From Muricoccus pecuniae (lineage in GTDB: Bacteria; Pseudomonadota; Alphaproteobacteria; Acetobacterales; Acetobacteraceae): 64,000 nt of DNA. The stretch covers positions 248,001-312,000 of the forward strand of contig NZ_JACIJD010000002.1 of the NCBI RefSeq assembly GCF_014199205.1, in the 5' to 3' direction. The notes under the pieces were generated by a model. It was not told where the DNA came from. It did no database searches and saw only the letters and a program-made list of their open reading frames with translations. Position 1 is the stretch's first letter; each line of letters begins with the position of its first letter. The translations under genes were made by a program, and so were the position numbers. Positions 55,085 through 63,599 of the stretch are shown one piece after another.

Positions 55085-55954
55085 ATGGCTTCCCTCGATA
55101 CCACCACGGCCGACGTCACCCTCGATCCGAGCGAGCCGCCGCCGCCGAACCGGCATCCGTACCACCTCGTCGACCCGTCCCCCTGGCCGCTGACCGCCTC
55201 CTTCTCCGCGGGCGCGCTGCTGCTCGGGATCGTGCTGTTCGCGCACTACAACATCCACTGGGTGCTGGGCGTCGGCTTCCTCGGCGTCATCGCCTCCATG
55301 TACTTCTGGTGGCGCGACGTGGTGCGGGAGGCGAAGACCCCCGGCCTGCACACCCCCATCGTGCGCATCGGCCTGCGCTACGGCATGGCGCTGTTCATCG
55401 CCTCCGAGGTGATGTTCTTCGTCGCCTTCTTCTGGGCCTTCTTCCACTTCGCCCTCTATCCCGAGCACGTCTCGGGCGCCGAGGTCGCGACCTGGCCGCC
55501 CAAGGGCATCCACACCTTCGATCCCTTCGGCTTGCCCTTCCTGAACACGATGATCCTGCTGCTCTCGGGCTGCACGGTGACCTGGGCGCACCACGCGCTG
55601 GTCGAGGGCGACCGCAAGGGCATGATCCAGGGCCTGCTCCTGACCGTGCTGCTCGGCCTCTTCTTCACCTTCCTCCAGGCCGTGGAGTACGCCGAGGCGC
55701 CCTTCCCCTTCTCCGGCGGCGGCATCTATCCCTCCACCTTCTTCCTGGCCACCGGCTTCCACGGCTTCCACGTGATCGTCGGCACCATCTTCCTGGCCGT
55801 CTGCCTCTTCCGCGGCCTGCGCGGGGACTTCACGCCGCGCAAGCACTTCGGCTTCGAGGCGGCCGCCTGGTACTGGCACTTCGTCGACGTGGTGTGGCTG
55901 TTCCTCTTCGTCGTCGTCTATCTCTGGGGCGCGGGCGAGATCGCGCAGCACTGA
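55085..55954 (+). CDS. coxC: Cytochrome c oxidase subunit III
   Basis: A 289-residue subunit III with seven transmembrane helices. Signatures are HPYHLVDPSPWPLTASFSAG, YFWWRDVVREA, the carboxylate region FIASEVMFFVAFFWAFFH (Glu near the conserved position), EYAEAPF, and the terminal HFVDVVWLFLFVVVYLWG. It supports proton uptake and stability of subunit I. ATG 55085 (MASLDTTTADV) fits the family start. It lies 108 bases after ctaG. Confidence 0.96.
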   Translation: MASLDTTTADVTLDPSEPPPPNRHPYHLVDPSPWPLTASFSAGALLLGIVLFAHYNIHWVLGVGFLGVIASMYFWWRDVVREAKTPGLHTPIVRIGLRYGMALFIASEVMFFVAFFWAFFHFALYPEHVSGAEVATWPPKGIHTFDPFGLPFLNTMILLLSGCTVTWAHHALVEGDRKGMIQGLLLTVLLGLFFTFLQAVEYAEAPFPFSGGGIYPSTFFLATGFHGFHVIVGTIFLAVCLFRGLRGDFTPRKHFGFEAAAWYWHFVDVVWLFLFVVVYLWGAGEIAQH

Positions 55955-56039
55955 CGCCCCCCGGCGCGTTACCCGAGCCCCGTCCGGCCCGCCGAGAGCT
56001 TTCGGCCGGCCGGGCGGGGTTCGTCGTTGAGAGGTCCGC

Positions 56040-56729
56040 ATGACGCCCCGCCTGCGCCGCATCCTTCCGGCCGTGCTGGCCTCCATCCCGGTGCTGGCGA
56101 TCCTCCTGGCCCTCGGCACCTGGCAGGTGAGGCGGCTGCACTGGAAGACCGACCTCCTCGCCGGGATCGCGGCCGCCGAGGCCGGGCCGCCCGTGCCGCT
56201 GACCGCCTCGCCCGCTCCCTTCACCAAGGTCCAGGTGACCGGCCGCTTCCGCTACGACCTGGAGGCGATCCTCGGGGTGCAGGTGCGCGGCCCCACCCTC
56301 GGCACGCGCCTCATCACCCCACTGGAGGCGGAGGGCCTGCCGCCCGTGCTGGTCGATCGCGGCTGGGTTCCGCTGGAGCGGCAGGGCGTGCGGATCGAGC
56401 GCCCGGAGGGGCCCGTCACCGTCACGGGCTACGTCTCCCCGCCCGACCCGCGCGACCTCTTCGCCGCCACCGACGACACGGTCGGGCGCCGCTTCTACAC
56501 CGCCGACGCCCGGGCCATCGGCGCCGCGCTCGGCCTGCCGGACGCGATGCCGGATCTGCTCGTCGCCCTCGTCGGGCCCGGCCAAGCGGGGAACGCGCTG
56601 CCGCAGCCGGCCGCGACGCTGCCCCGGCCCACCAACTCCCATCTCGGCTACGCCATCACCTGGTACGGGCTCGCCGCCTCCCTCGTCGGCGTGCTCATCG
56701 CCTTCTGCCTCCGCAAGGACGACCCGTGA
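56040..56729 (+). CDS. SURF1 family cytochrome oxidase assembly protein
   Basis: A 229-residue protein with two transmembrane helices, one near each end (VLASIPVLAILLALGTWQV at 12-30, and YAITWYGLAASLVGVLIAFCL near 204-224). The periplasmic domain holds GTWQVRRLHWKTDLL and GVQVRGPTLGTRLITPLE and ends SHLGYAITWYGLA (the Y-x-x-x-W-Y/F-x-L-A signature). SURF1 helps deliver haem a to subunit I. It overlaps the M32 gene by four bases. Confidence 0.93.
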   Translation: MTPRLRRILPAVLASIPVLAILLALGTWQVRRLHWKTDLLAGIAAAEAGPPVPLTASPAPFTKVQVTGRFRYDLEAILGVQVRGPTLGTRLITPLEAEGLPPVLVDRGWVPLERQGVRIERPEGPVTVTGYVSPPDPRDLFAATDDTVGRRFYTADARAIGAALGLPDAMPDLLVALVGPGQAGNALPQPAATLPRPTNSHLGYAITWYGLAASLVGVLIAFCLRKDDP

Positions 56730-58219
56730 GCGACACCTCCGCGACCGCCTATGCCCGCCTGAAGGATCGCTTCGCCCGTATCGCGACCCTCAACGAGGCC
56801 GCGGCCATGCTCGGCTGGGATGCCTCCGCCATGATGCCGCCCGGCGGCGGCGCGGCGCGGGGGGAGCAGCTCGCGGTGCTGGCGGGGGTTTCCCACGCCA
56901 TGCTCGTCGCGCCGGAAGTGGCCGGCGACCTTGCCGCGGCCGGGGCGGAGGGGGCCTGGGGCGAGGCGAACCTCGCCCTCATGCGCCGCGCCCACCGGCG
57001 CGCGACCGCCCTGCCGGCCGATCTCGTCGAGGCGACGGCCCGGGCGAACTCCGCCTGCGAGAAGGTCTGGCGCGAGGCGCGGCCCCGCTCCGACTTCGCG
57101 GCGGTCCGCCCTTGGCTGGAGGAGGTGGTGGCGCTCCAGCGGGAGACGGCCGCCGCCCTGGCCGGCGCCACCGGCCTCTCGCCCTATGACGCGCTGATGG
57201 ACACCTACCAGCCCGGTATCCTCGCCGCCGATGTCGAGCCGGTCTTCGCCGCCTACGAGGCCTTCCTGGCCGAGGCGCTGCCGCGGGCCGAGGAGGTCCA
57301 GGCCTCCCGCCCCGCGCCGGTTGAGCCGCAGGGCCCCTTCCCGGTGGAGGTGCAGCGCGCCCTCGGCCGCCGCCTCTCGGAGCGGGCGGGGCTGGACTAC
57401 GACCACGCCCGGCTGGACGAGAGCGCGCACCCCTTCTGCGGCGGCACACCGACCGACGTGCGGATCACCACGCGCTACACGCCGGAGGCCTTCGGACAGG
57501 CGATGCTCGGCATCCTGCACGAGACCGGCCACGCCCTCTACGAGCGCGGCCTGCCCGAGGCCTATGCGCGCCAGCCCGTGGGCGAGGCCGCCGGCATGGC
57601 TGCCCACGAATCGCAGAGCCTCATCATCGAGATGCAGGCCAGCCGTTCCGATGCCTTCCTCTCCTGGCTCGGCCCCGAGCTGCACGCCGCCTTCGGGGGC
57701 GATCCCGCCGCCTATGCCGGGGCGAATCTCGGCCGGCTCTGGCGGCGCGTGGGGCGCGGCTTCATCCGAGTCGAGGCGGACGAGATCACCTACCCCGCCC
57801 ATGTCATCCTGCGCTTCCGGCTGGAGCGGGCGCTGATCGCGGGCGATCTCCGCGTGGCCGAGCTGCCCGGTGCCTGGGGCGAGGGTCTGCAGGGGCTGCT
57901 CGGCATCATCCCGCCCGACGACGCGCGCGGCTGCCTGCAGGACATCCACTGGCACGACGGCGCCTTCGGCTACTTCCCCTCCTACACCCTCGGCGCCATG
58001 GCGGCGGCACAGCTCATGCAGGCGGCGCGCATCGCCGTGCCCGGGCTGGACGAGGCGCTGGGCAGGGGCGATTTCGCCCCGCTGGTAGGTTGGCTCCGCG
58101 TCTCCATCCATGAGAGGGGATCGCTCCTCGGCTTCCAGGAGCTGATGACGTCCGCAACCGGCCGGCCGCTCGACCCCTCGGCCTTCATGGAGCACCTGCG
58201 CGCGCGCTATCTTACCTGA
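56726..58219 (+). CDS. M32 family metallocarboxypeptidase (thermostable carboxypeptidase Taq-like)
   Basis: A 497-residue zinc carboxypeptidase, mostly helical. The zinc motif HETGHALYERGLP has His265, Glu266 and His269; the third ligand Glu295 is in AAHESQSLIIEM. DVRITTRYTPEAF precedes the motif, and GFIRVEADEITYPAHVILRF is the substrate-binding block. The start is GTG 56726, overlapping the SURF1 stop (GTGA), so it is cotranslated with the oxidase assembly genes although no direct functional link is known. Confidence 0.92.
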   Translation: MSDTSATAYARLKDRFARIATLNEAAAMLGWDASAMMPPGGGAARGEQLAVLAGVSHAMLVAPEVAGDLAAAGAEGAWGEANLALMRRAHRRATALPADLVEATARANSACEKVWREARPRSDFAAVRPWLEEVVALQRETAAALAGATGLSPYDALMDTYQPGILAADVEPVFAAYEAFLAEALPRAEEVQASRPAPVEPQGPFPVEVQRALGRRLSERAGLDYDHARLDESAHPFCGGTPTDVRITTRYTPEAFGQAMLGILHETGHALYERGLPEAYARQPVGEAAGMAAHESQSLIIEMQASRSDAFLSWLGPELHAAFGGDPAAYAGANLGRLWRRVGRGFIRVEADEITYPAHVILRFRLERALIAGDLRVAELPGAWGEGLQGLLGIIPPDDARGCLQDIHWHDGAFGYFPSYTLGAMAAAQLMQAARIAVPGLDEALGRGDFAPLVGWLRVSIHERGSLLGFQELMTSATGRPLDPSAFMEHLRARYLT

Positions 58220-58264
58220 TCCGGCCGGAAGCCGGGGGACCTGATCCGGCAGAAAGCCGGGCGG
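58215..58264. repeat. Two imperfect 25-base tandem copies
   Basis: CCTGATCCGGC occurs at 58215 and again at 58240, each followed by a closely similar (G/A)AAGCCGGG stretch. The first copy covers the stop codon of the M32 gene; the second ends just before the DUF2272 stop. It probably arose by local duplication. Each copy can form a small CCGGC/GCCGG hairpin. Confidence 0.6.
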
Positions 58265-58266
58265 CG

Positions 58267-59106
58267 CTACCGCCGGTTCTCGAAGATCACGAAGAAGGGT
58301 GGGCGATCGGGCGGCGGGGGCAGGACATGGCCCGCCGCATCCGTCGGCACCCGCCGGCGCAGCACGACGTCCAGCACGTTGCCGCCGATGATGTCGACTG
58401 TTCCCCCGCCCGCGCGCACCACGATGTCGCAGTGCATCGGGCGGAAGCTCCCGGCCTCGGCGAGGCGGGAGGGCCAGTCCGGCAGCGGCGCGGCCGAGCG
58501 GTCCGCGCAGAGGAGGTCGCCGGGGCGGGCGGCGTGCTCGGCGGGGCCGCGCGGCAGGAAGGCGGCGCCCTCGGGATCGGCCAGCGCCGCCGCGATCAGC
58601 CGGTCCACATAGAGAGCGTGGCTGGCGGAGGGGTCGAAATCCGCGCGCGGGGCTCCCGCCTCGGCCATGGCGAAGCTGATGAAGGCGGCGGACCAGGCAG
58701 GGTGGTTGAAGCTGGAGATGGCCACGTTCGCCGGCACCACCGTGAAGGGCAGGCCGGAGACGGGATCCAGCGAGGCGGCCTCGGCCAGTGGAGCGGTGAT
58801 CGTGTCGCGGAAGAGGCGATGGGCGGTGACCACCTCCGGTCCCTCGGGGGTGGCGGACCAGTAGGTCATCAGCCGCTCGAAGAGCTCCGGCGTCGCGTCC
58901 GGCGTGCGCTCCAGGGCAACGGGCCAGCCGTCGACGGCGATCCGCCCCCAGGCCCGCCACTCCCGCTCGGCAACGGAGGCGAGGCGTGCGGCACCGGGGC
59001 CGGGGGAGCGGGAGGCCCCGGAGGAACCCGTGCCTCCCGGACCGGATGCCCCCGAGGCGCAGGCCGCCAGGAGGAGAGCGAGCAGAGAAGAAGAAGCGCG
59101 GCGCAT
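58267..59106 (-). CDS. DUF2272 domain lipoprotein
   Basis: A 279-residue exported protein with a lipoprotein signal (SSLLALLLAACASG; lipidated Cys16). A Gly/Ser/Pro-rich linker leads to the DUF2272 domain: FNHPAWSAAFISFAMAEAG, the catalytic-like His in SASHALYVDRLIAAAL, and RPGDLLCADRS. DUF2272 is distantly like NlpC/P60-type or CHAP domains, but activity is not established. It is closed by no obvious terminator; a tandem 25-base repeat lies between its stop and that of the M32 gene. Confidence 0.82.
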   Translation of the reverse strand: MRRASSSLLALLLAACASGASGPGGTGSSGASRSPGPGAARLASVAEREWRAWGRIAVDGWPVALERTPDATPELFERLMTYWSATPEGPEVVTAHRLFRDTITAPLAEAASLDPVSGLPFTVVPANVAISSFNHPAWSAAFISFAMAEAGAPRADFDPSASHALYVDRLIAAALADPEGAAFLPRGPAEHAARPGDLLCADRSAAPLPDWPSRLAEAGSFRPMHCDIVVRAGGGTVDIIGGNVLDVVLRRRVPTDAAGHVLPPPPDRPPFFVIFENRR

Positions 59107-59169
59107 GGTCCGGTATCGCGGCGCAACAACCGCCGGTTTCGGCCCGCGCGCAAAATGACGAGGGCCGTC

Positions 59170-60126
59170 TCAGCCGCTGCCGATGAAGATGCCCGCCAGC
59201 AGCACGAGCAGCCCGCCCAGCACGATCTGCACGAGCGCCGAGCCGAAGGGCGTCTCCATGTAGCGCCAGCGGATCCAGGCGATGGCCAGGAGTTCTACCA
59301 CCACCACCACCGCGGCGACGGCGGTCGCCGTCCAGAAGTCGGGGATGAGGTAGGGCAGGGCATGGCCCAGCCCGCCCACCGCCGTCGCGAGGCCGCAGGC
59401 GAGGCCGCGGATCCAGGGACGGCCGCGCCCGGTGATCGCGCCGTCATCCGACATCGCCTCGGTCAGCCCCATCGAGATGCCCGCGCCGACCGAGGCGGCG
59501 AGGCCGACGAGGAAGGTCTCGTGCGTGTTCCCCGTCGCGAAGGCGGCGGCGAAGATGGGGGCGAGGGTGGAGACGGAGCCGTCGATCAGCCCGGCCAGGG
59601 CGGGCTGCACCACCTGCAGCACCAGCAGGCGCCGCTTGGTCTCGTCCTCCCCCGTGCGGGCGGCTTCCGTCAGATGCGTCTCGGCCAGGCGCTCGGCCAC
59701 CGCCTCGTGCTTCTGCTCGATCAGGGCGAGGTCGCCGAGAAGGCGGCGGACATCCGTGTCGCGCGCCCGCTCGGCGGCGCGGGCGTAGAACTGCCCGGCC
59801 TCCAGTTCCATGATCGAGGCCTGTCTGCGCACCACGTCGATCCGCAGCTCCTCGGCCAGCCAGACGGGGTTGCGGCGGAGGAAGCCGCGCACGTCCTGGC
59901 GGGTGATGAGGGGCAGCTCCTGCCCGAACTTGCGCTCGTAGAGGGCGAGGAGGGAGCGGCGGTGCTCGTTCTCCTCCTCCGCCATGCCGTCGAAGACGGC
60001 GGCGGTCGCGGGGTAGTCGCCGCGCAGCCGCATGGCGAAGGTGGCGTAGATCCGCGAGTCCTCCTCCTCGTTCGCGATGGCGAGGGCGAGGGTCTCGGCC
60101 TCCGTGAGGTCCTCGAAGCGCTTCAT
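59170..60126 (-). CDS. mbfA: Rubrerythrin-VIT1 fusion protein (MbfA-like iron exporter)
   Basis: A 318-residue two-domain protein. Residues 1-145 form a ferritin/rubrerythrin four-helix bundle with diiron carboxylate and His ligands: Glu in [14 protein letters not shown]-x-x-H in [10 protein letters not shown], Glu in [11 protein letters not shown], and E-x-x-H in [11 protein letters not shown]. Residues about 165-318 are a five-helix VIT1/CCC1 membrane domain ([30 protein letters not shown]). MbfA of rhizobia exports iron and protects against iron and peroxide stress. ATG 60126 has AGAGGG as ribosome site; an earlier in-frame start at 60156 is unlikely. Iron regulation (Irr) is plausible, but I see no clear ICE box. 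Confidence 0.9.
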   Translation of the reverse strand: MKRFEDLTEAETLALAIANEEEDSRIYATFAMRLRGDYPATAAVFDGMAEEENEHRRSLLALYERKFGQELPLITRQDVRGFLRRNPVWLAEELRIDVVRRQASIMELEAGQFYARAAERARDTDVRRLLGDLALIEQKHEAVAERLAETHLTEAARTGEDETKRRLLVLQVVQPALAGLIDGSVSTLAPIFAAAFATGNTHETFLVGLAASVGAGISMGLTEAMSDDGAITGRGRPWIRGLACGLATAVGGLGHALPYLIPDFWTATAVAAVVVVVELLAIAWIRWRYMETPFGSALVQIVLGGLLVLLAGIFIGSG

Positions 60127-60183
60127 CCCTCTAGCTAGCCCCGGATCGGGCTTCAAGGGAAGGCCAAGAAAAACAGATATTTA

Positions 60184-60214
60184 GGCGCAATCGTGACGCA
60201 TTCTCGATTGCGCC
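60184..60214 (-). terminator. Rho-independent terminator after lpxK
   Basis: GGCGCAATCG (60184-60193) and CGATTGCGCC (60205-60214) form a perfect 10-bp stem with an 11-base loop, starting seven bases after the lpxK stop. On the minus strand it is followed by TAAATATCTGTTTTTC, a T-rich run that also forms the AT-rich promoter region of mbfA. Confidence 0.75.
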
Positions 60215-60221
60215 GCCCGGA

Positions 60222-61211
60222 TCAGGCCGGCACGGGCACGCGCCCGGCCAGCGGGTCCAGCATCGCCTCCAGCTGCGCCGCCTCGTCCCAGGCGAGCGTC
60301 ACCGTCACCACCGTCACCCGCGAGCGGAAGGCGGGGGGGATGCGGACGAAGTCCTTGCGCGTGGTCACGGGGATGGCGCGCAGCCGGTCGGCCTCGGCCA
60401 TCAGGTCGCGCATGTCGCCGGCGTCGTAGGGATAGTGGTCGGCGAAGGAGGCGCGGCCGGCGATGCTCGCGCCCGCCCCGGCCAGCGTCGCGAAGAACTT
60501 GCGGGGATTGCCGATGCCGCAGAAGGCGAAGACCGGCTGCCCCGAGAGCTGCGCCGCCTCCGGCCCGGGCACGGTGCGGGCGCGCAGCACGGGCATCCCC
60601 GGGGGGAGATGCGCCAGCGCGCCGGTCTCGTCATCGCCGATCAGCACGGCGGCCCGGGCGCGGCCGGCGGCATTGGCCACGGGCTCGCGCAGCGGGCCGG
60701 CCGGGATCACCCGGCCGTTGCCGAAGCCGTAGGAGCCGTCGATCGTCAGGAAGGAGAGGTCCTTCTCCAGCGTCGGGTTCTGCAGCCCGTCATCCATGAC
60801 GATGACCTGCGCGCCGGCCTCCACCGCGGCGCGGGCGCCGGCGGCGCGGTCCGCGGCCACCCAGGTCGGCTGCTCGGCGGCGAGCAGCAGGGCCTCGTCG
60901 CCCACGGCGCGGCTGTCATGCTTGCCCGGCTCCACCCGGATCGGACCGCGCTCCGTGCCGCCATAGCCGCGGGTGAGGAAGTGGGCGGCCACGCCCCGGT
61001 TGGCCAGGCGCTGGCCGAGGTCGAGGGCGAGGCTCGTCTTGCCCGCGCCGCCCGCCGTCGCGTTGCCGCAGCAGATCACGGGGACCGGGGCGTGCCAGCC
61101 CGGCCTGGCCACGCGCCGCGCGGTGGCCGAGGCATAGAGGGCGGCGATGGGGGAGAGCAGGATGGGGGCGAGCCCGCCGCCATCCCCGGTCCAGAAATCG
61201 GGGGCACGCAT
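60222..61211 (-). CDS. lpxK: Tetraacyldisaccharide 4'-kinase
   Basis: A 329-residue membrane-associated P-loop kinase adding the 4'-phosphate of lipid A. It begins APDFWTGDGGGLAPIL; the Walker A region is CCGNATAGGAGKTSLAL near 54-70, FLTRGYGG follows, DEALLLAAEQPTWVAADR near 110-127 is conserved, and VIVMDDGLQNPTLEKDL holds the catalytic Asp pair. ATG 61211 is supported by the N-terminal family pattern. It is seven bases after kdtA. Confidence 0.95.
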   Translation of the reverse strand: MRAPDFWTGDGGGLAPILLSPIAALYASATARRVARPGWHAPVPVICCGNATAGGAGKTSLALDLGQRLANRGVAAHFLTRGYGGTERGPIRVEPGKHDSRAVGDEALLLAAEQPTWVAADRAAGARAAVEAGAQVIVMDDGLQNPTLEKDLSFLTIDGSYGFGNGRVIPAGPLREPVANAAGRARAAVLIGDDETGALAHLPPGMPVLRARTVPGPEAAQLSGQPVFAFCGIGNPRKFFATLAGAGASIAGRASFADHYPYDAGDMRDLMAEADRLRAIPVTTRKDFVRIPPAFRSRVTVVTVTLAWDEAAQLEAMLDPLAGRVPVPA

Positions 61212-61218
61212 GGTGCCG

Positions 61219-62559
61219 TCAGGCTTCCTTTTCCTGATCCCGCCCGGTCCCGGAGGGGGCGGGCAGGAGGGTCTCGATCGCGGCGGCCATCCGCTCGGGC
61301 AGCGCCCCCGCATCCGCCGCGATCCGGGCGGCGGCCGAGGTCATGGCGCGAGCCCGTTCGGGATGCGTTAGCACGCCAGCAGCGGCCTCGGCCAGCGCGG
61401 CGGGGCCGGCCACGCGGAGGGCCGCGCCGGCCTCGATCATACGGTCCACGATGGCGGTGAAATTGGCTGTGTGCGGGCCGAGCAGAACGGGGCAGCCGAG
61501 CCGCGCCGCCTCCAGCGGGTTCTGCCCGCCATGGGGCACGAGGGAGCCGCCGATCAGCGCGGCCCCGGCCAGGCGGTAGAGCAGCCCCAGCTCGCCCAGC
61601 GTGTCCGCCACGTAGAGCGCCGTGTCCGCGCCGGGCAGCTCGCCGCGCGAGCGCAGCGCGAGGGGAAGCGCATCGAGTTCCCGCGCCAGGGCCGGGCCGC
61701 GCTCGGGGTGGCGGGGCGCGAGGATGGTCAGCAGCTCGGGAAGGCGCTCGGCCAACAGGGCGTGCGCCTCGGCGACCTGCGCCTCCTCCCCGGGATGGGT
61801 GCTGGCGGCCAGCAGCACGGGGCGGGGACCGATGGCGCCGCGCAGGGCGGCCAGCGCCGCCTCCGGGGCGGGAAGGGGGCGGGCGGCGAATTTCAGGTTG
61901 CCCCAGGCCTCCGCCCCCTCGGCGCCGAGGGCGCGCAGGCGGGCGGCATCGTCCTCCGTCTGCGCGATCACCAGCCGGAAGGCGCCGAAGAGCCGCCGCG
62001 CCACGGAGGGCACCCGCCCCCAGCCGCGGGCGGAGCCGGCGGAGAGGCGCGCGTTCACCAGCGCCATGGGCACGCCGCGCCCGGCGGCGGCGAGGATGAG
62101 GTTCGGCCAGATCTCGCTCTCGATGAACACCGCCGCGTCCGGCCGCCAGCCATCGAGGAAGCGCTCGACATGGGCGGGCACGTCGAGCGGGGCGAAGCGG
62201 TGTTGCACCCGGGGCGCGAGAGAGGGCGGCAGGCGCTCCGCCAGCAGCCGCGCGGCGGTGACCGTGCCGGTGGTGACGAGGAAGCGCAGCGCGGGACGGG
62301 AGGCGGCGAGGGCCTCGATCAGCGGCAGGGCGGACTGGCTCTCCCCCACGCTCGCGCCGTGCAGCCAGAGCAGCGGGCCGGGCGGACGGTCCGCGCCCTC
62401 GCCCCGGCGCTCGCCCAGCCGCGCGGGGTCCTCCTTCCCGCGCCTGGCGCGGCGGGCTAGCCAGAGCGGCAGGAGCGGCGCGGCGAGGCCGGTCGCCGCG
62501 CGCCAGGCGAGCAGCGGCAGCGTGCCGCGCCAGCCACCGGGAAGGGTTGCGTCGCTCAA
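61219..62559 (-). CDS. waaA: 3-deoxy-D-manno-octulosonic acid (Kdo) transferase
   Basis: A 446-residue GT30 membrane-anchored enzyme adding Kdo to lipid IVA. PLLWLHGASVGESQSALPLIEAL contains the catalytic Glu in ASVGE; FIESEIWPNLI, ALVNARLS, the C-terminal LAPRHPERG and GGSLVPHGGQNPLEAARLGCPVLLGP split across the nucleotide-sugar site are present. An N-terminal hydrophobic segment (LLAWRAATGLAAPLLPLWLA) anchors it. No ATG fits; TTG 62559 follows the DUF374 gene by 34 bases. It is the middle gene of DUF374-kdtA-lpxK. Confidence 0.93.
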   Translation of the reverse strand: MSDATLPGGWRGTLPLLAWRAATGLAAPLLPLWLARRARRGKEDPARLGERRGEGADRPPGPLLWLHGASVGESQSALPLIEALAASRPALRFLVTTGTVTAARLLAERLPPSLAPRVQHRFAPLDVPAHVERFLDGWRPDAAVFIESEIWPNLILAAAGRGVPMALVNARLSAGSARGWGRVPSVARRLFGAFRLVIAQTEDDAARLRALGAEGAEAWGNLKFAARPLPAPEAALAALRGAIGPRPVLLAASTHPGEEAQVAEAHALLAERLPELLTILAPRHPERGPALARELDALPLALRSRGELPGADTALYVADTLGELGLLYRLAGAALIGGSLVPHGGQNPLEAARLGCPVLLGPHTANFTAIVDRMIEAGAALRVAGPAALAEAAAGVLTHPERARAMTSAAARIAADAGALPERMAAAIETLLPAPSGTGRDQEKEA

Positions 62560-62593
62560 GCCGGCGGCGCCGGGCGGGAATCCCCGGCGAGGG

Positions 62594-63388
62594 TCAAGCC
62601 GCCTCCGTCCCGGGCCCTGCCGGGGGTGCGGGGAAGGCGGGCGGCGCGCGGCGCGCGATGGCCTGGGCGGCGGCCAGCTCGGCCTCGCCGCCGCGCCCCG
62701 CGCGCCGCGCCTCGGCCCAGGCATCGGCGGCGTCGCAGACCTCGGTGAGCGCCGCCTCCACGGCCGCGCGCCCGGCCTCGGCGGCGTGGGGCGGCACGGT
62801 GAAGGGGGGGTGCAGCACGATCAGCCCGCGCGAGAAGGGCAGGGGGATGAGCATCCGGTCCCAGGAGCGCAGGCGGAAGCCGCGCGTGGTCGCGGCGGCA
62901 TAGGGGAGGACGGGCGCGCCCGACACGGCCGCGAGCTGCCCCACCCCCGGCGCCGCCACCCGGCGCGGCCCGCGCGGCCCGTCCGGGGTGATGGCCACGA
63001 CGCCCTCCTTTCGGAGAATCTTCAGCATCGTTCGCAGCGCCTGGCTGCCGCCCTTGGAGGTGGAGCCGTAGATCATGTCGAGATCGAAGCGCGCCACGAC
63101 CTCGCCGATGAACACGCCGTCCCGGTGCTGGGAGACGAGGACCTGAGGCCGCTTGGGGCGCAGCGCGGGCACCAGCCGCTGCATGCCGATCCAGGGCCGG
63201 GGGCCGAGCGCGATCCGCTCGTGCCAGAAGGAGAGGATGATCGGGCCGGGCCGGGCCTGGAGCGCCGCGATGGCGGCGTCGCCCGCCAGCGTCCAGCGCG
63301 TCGTGCGGTGGACGAGGGCGATGTAGAGGCCCAGCAGCCGGGCCGCGGCCGCGAGGAAGCGGGGGTGGCGGGTCAGCCGCTTGAGCAT
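62594..63388 (-). CDS. Lysophospholipid acyltransferase-like protein (DUF374)
   Basis: A 264-residue membrane-associated acyltransferase-fold protein. DUF374 signatures are PIILSFWHERIAL with the catalytic-type His, VLVSQHRDGVFIGEVVARFD, YGSTSKGGSQALRTML near 107-122, and VAITPDGPRGPRRVAAPG near 130-147. A C-terminal Ala/Pro-rich tail is extra. It adjoins Kdo/lipid A genes in many alphaproteobacteria, suggesting acylation of lipid A or another envelope lipid. The reaction is not proven here. Confidence 0.9.
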   Translation of the reverse strand: MLKRLTRHPRFLAAAARLLGLYIALVHRTTRWTLAGDAAIAALQARPGPIILSFWHERIALGPRPWIGMQRLVPALRPKRPQVLVSQHRDGVFIGEVVARFDLDMIYGSTSKGGSQALRTMLKILRKEGVVAITPDGPRGPRRVAAPGVGQLAAVSGAPVLPYAAATTRGFRLRSWDRMLIPLPFSRGLIVLHPPFTVPPHAAEAGRAAVEAALTEVCDAADAWAEARRAGRGGEAELAAAQAIARRAPPAFPAPPAGPGTEAA

Positions 63389-63499
63389 CGGAGGCGTGCC
63401 ATGGGTCGGGCGCCCCTAGCACGGGCGCGGCGGGAGGTCACGGGCAGGGCTCCGGCCGGGCGCGCGGGACGGGGCGCGGGCGGGAACGGCTGGGCCGGA

Positions 63500-63599
63500 G
63501 CATTTTCAAGCCGGGTGGAATCACCCGGCGGCTCGGAAGATGCGCCAAAGCAGAACGCGAGAGCGGTTGCCGCGAGCCACGGCGAACGGAAACCGCTCT
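63500..63599. repeat. Intergenic inverted-repeat element (REP/RIME-like)
   Basis: Outer near-repeat GCATTTTC (63500-63507) and GAAGATGC (63536-63543) encloses a perfect 8-bp stem GCCGGGTG/CACCCGGC with GAAT loop (63510-63529). A second dyad follows: AGAGCGGTT (63560-63568) and AACCGCTCT (63591-63599), with GCCG/CGGC inside. It lies between the stops and starts of DUF1489 and DUF374. Its layout resembles dispersed intergenic elements of alphaproteobacteria; only one copy is in this window. Confidence 0.55.

Noticed and set aside
60127-60183. An Irr iron-control (ICE) box in front of mbfA.
   Set aside because: The AT-rich leader lacks a TTTAGAA-type dyad; the inverted repeat nearby is better explained as the lpxK terminator.
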